Origin: Mesaphorura yosii | Lineage: Eukaryota > Arthropoda > Collembola > Poduromorpha > Tullbergiidae | DNA: 64,000 nt | Direction: 5' to 3' | NCBI GenBank assembly: GCA_009869945.1 | Contig: WIXG01000055.1 | Coordinates: 186,001-250,000, forward strand | Part shown: positions 42,965 to 54,080 of the stretch, one piece after another | Numbering within the stretch: position 1 is the stretch's first letter | How the letters are laid out: every line of letters begins with the position of its first letter | The notes under the pieces: model-generated | Told to the model about the DNA's origin: nothing | The model's database searches: none | Seen by the model: the letters and a program-made list of their open reading frames with translations, nothing else | Position numbers and translations under genes: made by a program

Positions 42965-45285
42965 ATGACTGATAACTGTCGTCTCTTCGTTGGTGGTATC
43001 AACGAAGACATCAAGAGAGAGCACTTGGAAGATCTTTTCGGAAAGTATGGAAAGTGCGAGAACGTCTGGGTTGCATTCAACCCACCAGGCTTCGGATTTG
43101 TCAACTTCGAGTCTGAGGACGCTGCTGCTGATGCCGTTGAGGCGCTGAACGGTGAAGAGTTCATGGGCTGCAAGCTTCGTGTTGAAGTTTCTCGTCCAAG
43201 AGGCTCTGGCGGACGTGGTCGCGGTGGTGGTGGTAAATAATTAAATATTACGTCGAATCCTGACTAGTTAGTATCGCAATCTCGAAAGATATAGCTACAT
43301 AAGCCTACCAAAACTGAACTGATGATTTTCTAACGCTCTATCCTTTTCTTTGTGCTTTCAGGATACAGAGGTGGCGGCGGTGGAGGTGAGTAAAGGAAAT
43401 GTTTATTCTTATAAATACTATACGAAATTCTTATCATTTACGACGAGATGCTAATTTTACACATTCCCATGTGCTGATTACTCAGGATACCGGGGTGGCG
43501 GCGGTGGTTACCGTGGAGGAGATGGTGGTGGCTATCGTGGACGCGGCGGCGGCGGTGGTGGAGGTAAATTATTAAACTAAAAACTAGTGCTTAAGTCGTT
43601 AGGTGTAAAGAGTTTGTTGGAGGCTACCTGTTGCAACTTCTGTAGAGGCGCGCGTAATTAATGCGAGCAAAATGAAGGGCGATTTGTACTTTGAATGTGT
43701 GTAACAGCGTTGAACCCATCATCTTTCACCTACTGCAGTTTGAGTTTGTAGATTAGTAGGCTTATCTGTTCTTTTGTGATGAATGGTTTAGGAGGATACT
43801 ACCAGGGAGGCGGTGGGGGTGGATGGAACTGAAAGCCTTCCTGAAGCTTTACTTTTGGTCCACGCAGTTTAATACATCAAATAGGCTGCACATACTCACT
43901 TATTTTGCGAACTTCAAACCTTTTCCATTTCATTATCATTTTGGCAGTTTTGTAATAGTTTTCATTTTCTACTAACACTTCGAGTTCAAGTCATTGTCAT
44001 CAACAGCTGCGTCCTTGGCATTCCATTTTTATCCAGTGGCTCCTTTTGTCATCGCCAATGTCAATGTTTTCTATCTAGTATACGGGTTGATTCGATGAAC
44101 CACAAAAATTCATTTTCAGAAACAATAAATTCGCATACAAGCAGTAATTTTGAAATGACACGTGTAGCATGATGACTAGCAAGGCTTGAGTTTGGCACTT
44201 TGTGCATGTGTCAATGCAACTATGGAGTTCCAATCGAAAACTAACCAAGACTTTGCACTTTACTATTTGCTTCTAGAAATCTAGAATAGAGTTCCGTAGT
44301 TATAACTTGGGACGTGTAGCCGAAGGCTTGTAGCAAGTAGATTGTAATCTCCAAAGTTGCAAACATGAAGAATTTTATTTTGCTTTGTTCGAAACTGTTA
44401 CATGATTCAGACGATTCTTCCGAGTTTTGAGAGAAATGGCCCGCTCATTTATGACACGCATTTGTACACTGCAATTAATGACACGACGGCGCAAACTACC
44501 CGCAAATTGCAAATTTTCGTCGTCTAATTCAAGTCCTGGATTGGTATGACAGGATATCGCGGAGGAAGAGATGGCGACGGTCGTTCTCGTTATGATGGTG
44601 GGTCAGGAGGCTATCGTGGACGCGGCGGCGGCGGTGGTGGCTACGGCGGCGGGGGAGGCTACTCCTCGGGAGGGCAGTCCAGGTACAACAGAAGCCGCAG
44701 TCCACAGGACAGGTCCAGGTAAACTTAGGCCGGGAATTTTGCTCAATCCTGCAACAACGTTATCTTGATTAACATTTGTGAGGGGTTGAGGACTCGAATT
44801 GAAGTCCTGTTAGATTGAACCTAGCCCAGCCCGAGAAACCGGCAGTGGAGGCATTCTTCCAACAAATTCACATCTGCGACGAGACCGAGTCACTCAGTCG
44901 CTTCGAAAGACTTGCATACTTCCAATTTTGAATCAACTCGAGAGAATCGCGATTGTTTTGTCCAAAACCACGCTTACGACATTCGTTTTTTTTATATAAC
45001 TTTCCCGGATTACACTTCATTTAAACTGCTACGCGACGCAAATTAGCCAATTCTGAAAGGACTCAACCCTGAACTGCAGTTGCACTTTTGTGTCAAGAAT
45101 AACATGTGGGAGAAAAAATTTTCCAAATTGATTACCTGCCTGTAAAACGTTTTTATGCATTTGGAGTTTGTTAACTATGTCTCGCTTCTCATGTTTGCTC
45201 TCCGAAACTGTGCTCTAGTGGCGGCTACGGCGGTTCCAGCTACGGCGGCGGTAGATCTGACGGTTACGGTGGCGGCGGCTACTAA
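42965..45285 (+). CDS. RRM plus RGG/Gly-Tyr-rich RNA-binding protein, SRSF3/7-like RRM
   Basis: Exon 1 (42965-43232) encodes one RRM with RNP2 RLFVGGI and RNP1 GFGFVNFE. The segment VWVAFNPPGFGFVNFE is close to the RRM of SRSF3/SRSF7 (fly Rbp1, worm RSP-6). Then come 43362-43385, 43486-43563 and either 43792-43832 (short form, 136 aa, ending GGGGGWN) or 44553-44718 plus 45219-45285 (long form, 200 aa, with SRSPQDRS and ending GGGGY). All Gly-rich exons up to the choice point are phase 1, so they can be skipped or swapped without frameshift. Retention of the first coding intron gives a 91-aa RRM-only product (GGGGK, stop). The role is nuclear RNA binding in splicing or mRNP formation, the RGG part aiding RNA and protein contacts. 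The 5'-UTR exon ends at 42,089. Confidence 0.9.
43792..43832 (+). CDS. Alternative proximal terminal exon of the RRM/RGG gene
   Basis: The acceptor (gaatggtttag) is followed by an exon encoding GGYYQGGGGGWN and a TGA at 43,830. It is in the right phase for the upstream exon ending at 43,563. A poly(A) signal about 290 nt further on (44,124) makes it a complete terminal exon. The long form skips it. Confidence 0.7.
44124..44129 (+). terminator. Proximal poly(A) signal of the RRM/RGG gene
   Basis: AATAAA within the long intron that separates exon 43,563 from exon 44,553, about 290 nt after the proximal stop. It supports the short-form transcript. Confidence 0.5.
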
Positions 45286-46586
45286 AGTTCAATTTCTGTC
45301 GCGAGATGGTCTCCAAATTACAGTGTTAGGAGATTAATAAGGTACCTTCACAATCAATTCACACTACGCGAGCTTCCAATTCTTCAATTTTTATCTTTCC
45401 GTCCGCAACCTCCAAGTTTCTTTTGGTTCCATGCGCGTCGTATCTCCCTCCGATATTAAGCCAAAGGTTGTTGCGAGTGTTTTTGCGATATTTTCCTTCG
45501 AACTTCAAATTACGAAAAACGAGTTTTACGCAAATTCCTCAAAATTCAGCAAAGTGCAATTTAGACAATTTTACGGCAACTGCAATAACTGGCTTACTAC
45601 TGGACTGTGATATTTTCGTCTTGTGTTCATTTACGCTGCTCCTCTTCTGTGATAATGTGCGAAAGTCGAGTTTATTTTTTATTTTGCGTCTGCCAAAGTC
45701 CTTTTACTATATCCGCATTTCTTCGTCGCGTGCTACTTTTCTCCAATCGCATTATTGATGAATTTACAAGTTTATAAACAATGTTGTCGACGATTCCTTG
45801 ATTTTTCTACGCAGTTGTACAAAAAGCTTCTCACGTTCTGCATACACATTGACCGAATCAACTACAAAATCGAAATCAAACCAAACAAAGCAAAAATTAG
45901 GACTCTTCTTCGTGCTCGCTCGATTCATTTGTGACTGACGACGATTCAATTTTGCGGTGTAAACAGAAATCAAATACCAAACTCACAAACTACGAACGCG
46001 TCTTCGCTTCGATCCTTCGATTTCGATGAAAATGAAACAAAAACAAACAGAACTCAAAATCAATCCGAAAACTCATTCCTTAATGCGACAGTTGTCTTCT
46101 TAGAACGGCGACGTAAGTTTTTCCAACTCTGCGCTGCGCATTTTGTATGTTCATTAACGACAGCTGCAACTACATTTAAAAACGAAACTTTGTTACTGTT
46201 TTGTGATCTCTCGAATCGAGCCTTCGATGTAACTTCGCCACAAATACAAATTCTAAAAGTATAGTCTCTGAAAATTACAAATTGTCAGACATTTTTAATT
46301 GTTTCGCTGCAAGAGAACATTTCCGTGTGCTCCGATGAATCTATGTTGAACTAAACGTTGGTAATGAAGTTGATGTTGATGGTGGTGTGGGTAAGCCAAA
46401 ACATCTCGAATTCTTTATTCTACATTTGCCCCACTGGATTAGTTAGTGCTAGTTCGTATTTGTCCTTGGTCAGGTCGGCGTGTCTACATTAAGTTATTAT
46501 TCTACATTCTACTCTACTCTTCTACCACACTTATTCATTGTTGCAATGCGTCTTATGCATTTAAATATTCCATTTAATGAAATAAA
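45286..46586 (+). other. Probable long 3' UTR of the RRM/RGG long isoform
   Basis: No supported coding sequence after the stop at 45,285. The first clear AATAAA on the plus strand downstream is at 46,581-46,586, followed by a T-rich stretch. The interval is AT-rich with poly-T and poly-A patches, as expected of a UTR. A shorter 3' end cannot be excluded. Confidence 0.45.
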
Positions 46587-47856
46587 ACTTAAACATTTTG
46601 GTTTCTCCACGAGTCTGGACCTTCGTATTGTGTACTGTTTTTATTCGCGTTAGCACCATGATTTTAGTTGTCATTCAAATTTCGTATGCTGTCGGAAATG
46701 GAAAATGAGGCTCGTCGTATCAATCGTGCGCCAGTACCGGCGGAGTTGTTTCAGCATCAACGCCTATTCTGACCCGAGTCCGCAGTACGTGCAATTGTAG
46801 TGGAAATCCTTCATTCGGAATCACGTTGCTATCAGTTTTCTTTTCGGAGTTAAATTAAGCGAAAATAACTGCATGGTTCATGTACGTGATCAAATTGACT
46901 CAAGTCTCTATGTCTAAAGACACCACAGCGGCTGGCGAACCCCGCGAGTTTCATGCGGTAATCACAATACAGATGTGATTCTTTCCACTTCTCCATCTAA
47001 CAAACGAACGCGTGTAGTTAACAGCATTAATTGCAAAAAGTTGACAAAAGCTTAATCAACGAAGCAGTGTTGCAACCCAACCATTATTGGGTAGTGGCCT
47101 GCAGACTAAATAAAACATTAAACCAAGTGTGCTGCATCCGACCTGCTGTTCCTAGACACCATTAAAGATGAGGTAAGTCAATTTTAGAAGTCAACAATGA
47201 ACCCAATGAACGCAGTTCGTTCGATTGTGCAAAATGCAATTAAGATTGGCTAATGCTTGCATTCGTCATTGGATGACATAGCACAAAAGGGTTCATCTAA
47301 CATGGTGAGGAGTAAACTTTTAAGTGTACAGTATTTCTCGCCGACTAACTCCAATAATTATAAGGAAAGGAAAAGTTCTGTGATTCCATTGGTTTTATTA
47401 CAACGACTCGGGCATTTTAAAATAATGATTACAACTAAGAAAAATCTGTAGCGGCTCCCAAGCTTTATGGGTGATATCAGAGTCCCTTAACTGAGCACTA
47501 GGATGGATCATGATCATGCGTTTAGACATGTGGCATATTGAATCGTATTTACGATATCAGGATTGTATTCGTTAGAATGCTCGGGTATGTTGATGCTGAC
47601 GCCCAGAATTCAACTTCGATTTATTAGCTTGAATCCACTGAGAGCTGGACTTCCCCAGCGGAGGTGAGATTGAAACCGAAAAAAATTGTTTTACATGTCA
47701 AATCCTTTTGCGCCAACTTGAGTCCAAGTAAATTGAAAATCTGGTGGTGGTGGGCATCTCGTGTGCGCAAATAAAAGAAAATGGTAGGATGGTAGTGGGC
47801 ATTGCAGCGCAAACACAAATTAGCCTGGCCAAGCCTGAATCGAGGAATTGTTCGGA
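46587..47856. other. Intergenic stretch
   Basis: I see no coding exon, repeat or RNA gene in this interval. It ends at the TATA box of the neuropeptide-like gene. Confidence 0.6.
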
Positions 47857-47865
47857 TATAAAAGG
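47857..47865 (+). promoter_or_regulatory. TATA box of the neuropeptide-like gene
   Basis: TATAAAAGG followed 27 nt later by TCATTC, a reasonable initiator. The predicted start site (about 47,886) opens a 5' noncoding exon that could end at a donor near 48,230 (CCAAG-gtgcgt) and splice to the acceptor at 48,428, seven bases before the ATG. Confidence 0.6.
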
Positions 47866-48435
47866 CAAGATTTCGAGTTTGCTTCATTCTACTCGTCTGA
47901 ACGCTGGAATGTTCACTCGTGCACTTTCCGTGGAGTAAACATTTCTTACAACATACATTGGATATTTAAATCCTGCATTTATTATCTGCTAAATTCTGCT
48001 GTACTTCGTGTCTTCAATACTCAATTCCTGTTGCTGCACTTTTTCGTAAGTCAACGCATCGCCAAATATTCATTTGACAGAATTTCACCCGCTCGCGTTT
48101 GCATTCGGTTTTTTGTTGCATGCTTTTCTTGTCATCTTTTCTATTTGCAACTTGGTGCTAATTTCTCTGAGCTCGTACTCGACTCAGCTTCAGCTCAACA
48201 TCGTGCATGGCTTGCGTAGGAAGCCAAGGTGCGTTGCGTGTTTGATCTGAAAAGAAAAACGAAAGGCTGCATGAATAACGAGACATTCGTTTGTTATGTC
48301 TTTATTTTTATTATTCACCATTGCGTTTTGTGTTGCAGTACTTCATTTTCATAATGGTAATTGTGTCTGCCTCTTCATCATTGCGTGGCTTTGGCTTGGG
48401 TCTTGAATACTTGAAATTGTGTTGTAGTCTTGAAG

Positions 48436-48870
48436 ATGGCCATGACAAACATTCCCGCGGCAGCTGTGATTCGTCTGATACTCTGCACAATGATGGCGGC
48501 CAGCCTCGCGTCTGCTGCGGTGTCTTTCTCATCACTCGACCCGTACTTTGGAGTTGGCAGGGGATCGGCTCCGGCGGCTGATTTTGGCGGTCCTCCTCCA
48601 CTGCGTCAGCCGCAGTCGCAACCAATTTTGGACCATGGATCTCACAGCTTGGACTACGACAATTTTGTACCTGTGAACACGATGAACGCATTTCCATATT
48701 TACCATCTTGGGCCCGAAACACAAATAATAATGGCAATGGAAATGGTTATTACGGCTTGGGATCACCTTCGCTGGGCAAACGAGCGTTCTGGGATCGAAC
48801 ATCAACCAATCCCTCGTCTTCGTCATCAGGCTCTCACAAAAATCGTAAAAGTTCGTTTGAAAAGAAATAA
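48436..48870 (+). CDS. Secreted neuropeptide-like precursor (144 aa)
   Basis: It opens MAMTNIPAAA with a hydrophobic signal sequence (VIRLILCTMMAASLASAA) cleaved near residue 28. The rest is disordered, cysteine-free, and rich in Pro, Gly, Asn and Ser. Residues 114-116 are GKR, a classic dibasic cleavage plus amidation signal, which would give an upstream peptide ending GYYGLGSPSL-amide. A downstream peptide would begin AFWDRTS. A single Arg after LPSWA (near 94) could be a second processing site. The start is the first Met after a splice acceptor (ttgtgttgtag at 48,428), and the gene has a TATA-driven 5' noncoding exon. I do not recognise the mature peptide as any known arthropod family. It could instead be a structural secreted protein with a chance GKR. 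Confidence 0.6.
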   Translation: MAMTNIPAAAVIRLILCTMMAASLASAAVSFSSLDPYFGVGRGSAPAADFGGPPPLRQPQSQPILDHGSHSLDYDNFVPVNTMNAFPYLPSWARNTNNNGNGNGYYGLGSPSLGKRAFWDRTSTNPSSSSSGSHKNRKSSFEKK

Positions 48871-51800
48871 GCATTTGCTACAGTTTTGAAGTTGTAGATG
48901 ATATCAGCAGCGAGTAGCATTTAAAATGTATTCCTTTTTTTGACTTCTGCTTACAAATTACACCTAATTTAGCAAGTGGCAAGGCAAAACAGGAAGGATA
49001 ATTAGGAATTAGCATTTACAAAGAAAATGGTCTGAGCATTTGCACGCACGAAGGTCTGTTAAAGTGGAAATATAATTAGTATTGCTATTGCCATTGCTTC
49101 TAGAACAGAGCCGGCACGGAGCTTTGTTATCTTCGAATTTACTCTTTACCTTCACATTAAGCCTGGTGATGTTAAGAGCGAATCGAACTCCTACGCGCAT
49201 AGCCCAAGATTTCTTGGAAATATGGAAATCTATCCTGAAATGAAAAATAAACCAGTATCTTCCCATCAGGCTCAGGTTGTATTTGGGATTCCCCAAATCC
49301 CGGTTGCATTGACTATTGTAATCGAATATCGAAACCATTGTAATATTGCAAAGGCGTATGTCGGCGCATGGGCTCGGACCTACCTGCTACCAATTTGACA
49401 ACTTGCCTTTCGGCTTTCCTCCATTTCGTTTTCGATTCCGATGATTTAGACTTTGTCCTTAAAGAGAGCGTCTCCATGACAGTGATAATACTAAACTGTC
49501 GACGGATTGCTCTCTTGCAGGCTTCAAAGTTAGCTGGCTTCGAATTTTGTCCTGGCTCCCAATTTGTGGCAAGGAAACACTCAGAAAACCTATCTCGAAA
49601 CTGCGCTTTAGTAAATTGTACTAAATTAAGAAAGACGGTGCCCAAAAAACCGAGTGAAAAAGCAAAACAATGGAAATACGAAGGTTGAAGGAAATAAATG
49701 AAATGGCAGAGACAGAGACGTGTCAAACGTCGAAGCTTATCAGTCAAGACGCGCAGATACAATGAAACATTGTTTCGAGCTGCTAAGTAGTTTAGTACCC
49801 GACGCAGGGTTTCTGCATCTATTTTGCATTAATAATGCCCGTGTTACACCTCCCCAGCCTTTCTTACCAAGCAAGCCAAGCACAAATGCCGAGTCTGCAC
49901 TGCAGAACAGCAGAGCTAACTGGTAGTGTTTAGTTTGAAATTAGTGGACGGATTCAGGAAAAGGTGTAATAACGTATTAGTACTTATTTGCCAACAACTA
50001 ACCCTACAAACTACGCGTATGTGTGCATGACGCGACTGAGAGAAAAGCGACTGTACAAAAATGATCCTGGCTAATACATTAAGCTGACTGAAAAATGTAG
50101 ATGAGAGACTTTTATGTAGATTGGAAACAAAAACGAAAAGTAAAAGGTGTGACTTGTGAGACGATGAGTGAATTAATGCTCGCTGTGACCCGAGTACGAG
50201 TTTATATACCAGGTAAAACCATCACGTGCCTGAGCATACTTAATGACCAAAAATATTATATTCTTCCTCTCATTTACCGTCCTCTGCACTGAACAATTAG
50301 CTGCTCCTGTCTGACACGACTTGGAAACTTTGGAGCATTCCGTCATTTCGGTTTAGTTGCTGCTTGGCCTTTGTTTTTGCTTGTGCGAGGTTCAAGTATA
50401 AATAATTCTGGATAATGCGATGCTATTAGTCTATGTAATAGGAAAGAAATGACTTGTTGATGGTTCGCGAGAGAGCAACAAGTCAACACCCAAATGATGC
50501 ACTGTACTTTCCATCGTCCTCAATATCAAATTCCACATCCACACGAACAATTTGAATGATTCACGCTGCCAGCATAGCATGAGCAATAGGTACAAGATCG
50601 AACTCATGGTGTGTGGTTAATTGGATTCAAAATATTTACATTGGCTTTGCAGTTTGCATTTGCAGGACGCAAAACTTGGAAGCACGGATGAGCACTGAAC
50701 AGGGCTTATTAAATTCTTATCTATTCTCAGACGTGAGGAGTCAGCGTGATGCACTTGAGTCATCGCGAATCTTCCGATATTCTCCCGACTTGAACTCGTC
50801 TTCGAAATTTGGGCGCAGTTCTTTGTTTTCATGTTTTGAAATTGGATCCCTAAATTGTTATTGCTATTGTTGACGGCTGGCCATAGTGTGCTGCGAGAGA
50901 AGGGAAGAATCAATTAGCGCACTCAAAAGTAGAACGCATTTCGTATTAATTATCATTTTGCTGTCTGTGCCCTTGTTCGTAACTGAGTAAGTCAGTAATT
51001 AACTTGAGGAAAACAAATTGCGCCGTGCCTTGCTTGAGAAGACCGTGGCTCAAGGCTCGAGGTAGAATTGTCTTCCTTCCGAAATGACGAGGAGTTGACA
51101 TGATTCTGAGTCATTCTTAGAACCGGCGTGGTCTCATGATGGTCCCGTCGTCTGTCGTGGCTTACAGACTAGGCTAAGTTCCTCTGTTCACTGGCTCTAC
51201 GGTACATGGATTAATGCGTATTTAATGTGCTGGAAATTACCGTTCACTAGTTTCAATGGGTTTGATGCCTGCGAAAGTTTCGTCTGTGCTGTCTGTCCAG
51301 AATTCACCCTTTTGTCCAAAAATAAGAACAAAATGGAGCGAAAAATAGAAACGATTCACTTTACAGCTGGACGCTGGATTCAAACTGAAATCGGTTACAT
51401 TTACGTCTGTTCTTTTGTCTGCTCCTTCAGACAGCCATTAAGCCCAATTACCATCGACCACAAATTAGGCGCGGCGATTCCAACGTGAACTTTCCTAATT
51501 TAAATGGAGATGAGTGTAATAATTAGAGGTCTCTAATTGCTACTTTCTGTTTCTAGCCAGCAGCCAAGCAACCTTCTGCATTTCGTGAGAATTGCCAATC
51601 GTGACTTTGAAGAGACTGCAATTCGAGAACGCTGCCGACTCGATTCTTTTGTGCTTGACTGCTCGAAGCTGAAATCGAAATATTTCTGGGCTCATTTCCA
51701 TTGCGAAACGTGTTAATTGAATTCGTAAATACCTCCGCACCAAGTCTCCTTTTTATGGCCAAGCAAGCGTCGGTCGACTGCACGTTGAATTGCGGAGCTC

Positions 51801-52771
51801 TTGCGAGCATCAGCATGCGCCTGTTTAATTTTTTTCTCATCCGCCTGTCTGTCGGTCATAAAATCGAAAATGCACGCTTGCAAGCGCAGGTAGCAATACA
51901 TTTTCAAAGTACGGCTTTCTCTCCATTATTTTCTGTTCTGCCGTTGACTCGGAAAATCCGGTGCAGCCAACCAAATAGAAAATATGACTTAATTTTTATT
52001 TTGCTAATTTCACGCCTGATTGATTGGAGATTTTACGAATGACCTTTACAGCAGTGTCATGTAAAGACCATTGTCGGCAGTCAACTTTCCTTGAGGAGCA
52101 TGCAATAATAACATCGCCATCGCTGTTCATCAATCTCTCCTATTCATCGGAATTCTCCATAATTTGGAATATGTGTTTTCAGCCTCATGAGTCCAGGTTG
52201 AACACATATCCACGATTCGTTTTCATCATCCCAAATTATCCGTTTCGCTGACTTTCTTTTGTATTCCCTCCGTTTAGTAACATGATGTGATGAAGGTTGC
52301 GTGCGAGGCATCAATAAATATGAGAACCTCTCCGACTCAGAGAGCGAGTGAGTTGAGTGAAGACTGGGCGACTTCCATTTCCCATGCAGCCCAATGCTTT
52401 CACTCCATTCTAGTCACACTGTCACTGAAAAATCGAGTGACAGTGACAGGAAGGGTTGCGTCAATAACAATAGCCGGTCTTGTTCTAAATGAGGAACTTA
52501 ATCTTATATTAAAGAAATCGGCAACTCAGAGCGTCAATTGCGTTGCGTACCTTTTTATAAATTCACATTATTTGATGTTGAATTCAAAAAATTGTGAAAA
52601 GTATTGAAAGTTAGAAGACACTTTCAAATGATAAACTCCATTCCATGTTCTTGGGCATGCCGTTATCATGTCGCTAGAATCTCTCCTGATCTCACACCGC
52701 TTAATACTTAGATACTTCTTAATACGATCTTACTATATTGGCCTCTCTCTGCTCGTTGTTAATCAAAAACG
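48871..52771. other. Gene-poor stretch with one weak minus-strand candidate
   Basis: Apart from the possible minus-strand exons at 49,144-49,920 (separate entry), only short overlapping open frames are present, none resembling a protein. The last part carries the promoter and leader of the dynactin gene. No poly(A) signal for the neuropeptide-like gene was found close to its stop. Confidence 0.5.
49144..49920 (-). CDS. Candidate unrecognised multi-exon fragment
   Basis: Three minus-strand exons can be joined in frame: about 49,920-49,868 (LALLFCSADSAFVLGLL), then an exon after a good polypyrimidine acceptor at about 49,622 (QFTKAQFRDRFSECF through ERQVVKLVAG, about 80 residues without a stop), then about 49,231-49,144 (IDFHISKKSWAMRVGVRFAL). 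The middle exon is charged and protein-like, with good splice signals. However, I find no start exon, no stop exon and no family, and the antisense strand is also open here. A hydrophobic stretch followed by QFRDRFSECF recalls the junction of the last helix and tail of a receptor, but there is no NPxxY and I would not press this. Confidence 0.2.
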
Positions 52772-53573
52772 ATGTCTTTGGAACTTATTAGTTTGGGAGT
52801 GCAAATCGCTCCGGGCGCTGTCGTCTGCGTGGAAGCAGAAATGCGTGGAGATGTAAAGGTCGGGACAAAAACGATTGTTCATCCACATGCAAAGATTTTC
52901 GCCACTGACGGTCCCATCATAATTGGTGAGTTCAACATAATCGAAGAGTACGCCGTGATTGAAAATAGGTAATTGCCACCCTGCATTGAATCTGCATTTG
53001 GAATGTCCAAGCACTGCAATCAAGCGTTTTTATCGCCTCCTCAGATCAGCAGCGCCTCTGATAATCGGAAATAACAATGTCTTCGAAGTTGGATGCAAAA
53101 TCATGCCGAAATCTATTGGAGACTTCAATGTGTTCGAGATCAGAAGTGAGACCAGGCACTTCTTTCTAATCTGTAACAGACATTTATAGCAACCGAACCC
53201 TTTTTACAGGCGTGATCGGCGAAGGAGTTGAGATTGGAAGCGGTTGCACATTTGGAGCCGGAACGAAGACTGTGTCGCCCATTTCCATCCCAGACAATTC
53301 AGTATTCTACGGCGACCCAATTCGGCATCGCATTGCGCCAGAAAAACCATCGGTACTCATCTACATTCCATCTTAATTTACAGTGTTTGTGCGACCGCAA
53401 ATTAATTTTGACTTCCATGCATTTTGTAGGTGCAAAATTTACAAATCGATTTCCTGAGCCGTGTATTACCAAACTACCATCACGTGAAGACGACAGCCAA
53501 GCAGCCCGTGGGATCTGCACCATCTCCGAAACAAGACGCTGGTGCCTCAGCTTCGGCCTCTTCTTCTCAATAA
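52772..53573 (+). CDS. DCTN6: Dynactin subunit 6 (p27), left-handed beta-helix protein
   Basis: A component of the pointed-end complex of dynactin, the dynein activator. Four exons: 52772-52968, 53045-53145, 53210-53352 and 53430-53573, giving 194 aa against 190 in human. The sequence is collinear with human DCTN6: [48 protein letters not shown], and the C-terminal [15 protein letters not shown]. The hexapeptide-repeat pattern forms a left-handed beta helix. The C-terminal tail is Ala/Ser/Pro-rich with an SPK site. A poly(A) signal (AATAAA at 53,583) sits only ten bases past the stop, so the 3' UTR may be very short. It lies close upstream of ribophorin II on the same strand. Confidence 0.95.
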
Positions 53574-54080
53574 TAGCAGTTTAATAAATTGTCTTTCGCA
53601 TAAATATTGAATAATGTCCAATAACTAAATGATAAATAATTCTTTTGTTGATGTTCCAAATCACGTCGTCTCTGACTTTGCTACAGTTCACCTTCCTTTG
53701 CCCTCTATGCGTATGCGCAACAGGTTTCTCAATTTCTTCCAGCACGCTGTCTCATCTCATCCACATCCTCAGCAAATGCACTTGTAATCTGTGGCAGTGA
53801 TTTTAGTAGAACTGCATGGCAAATGCCGGTAGCGTGGGATATTCAAGCCACAAACTAAAGCTAAGCTGCGGTAACAGCGTGTCGTGTTGTCATTCGACGG
53901 GTGAGCTGGAATCTGAATTTCTGGAATTGGCTTTGATTTTAAACTACCCAGCTAGGATTAAGTCACTGGCTCAACTTGTACTTATTAGGTAAGTTACATG
54001 TCTGGGACAAGAAGAGGCAACAGGTATCGAAGTAGAATTAATATCGCTTTTCATTTAACAAATCGTGGCTAGGACAGAAG
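53574..54080. other. Intergenic stretch between DCTN6 and RPN2
   Basis: It holds the DCTN6 poly(A) signal (53,583-53,588) and the promoter and leader of RPN2. No open frame or clear TATA box is seen. Confidence 0.6.

Noticed and set aside
48311..48874. A 187-codon minus-strand frame
   Set aside because: It is the antisense of the neuropeptide-like precursor, which has the TATA box, signal peptide and splice acceptor.
49400..49650. Possible receptor-like tail (QFRDRFSECF)
   Set aside because: The preceding helix lacks NPxxY and the following exon does not look like a membrane segment, so a receptor call is not supportable.
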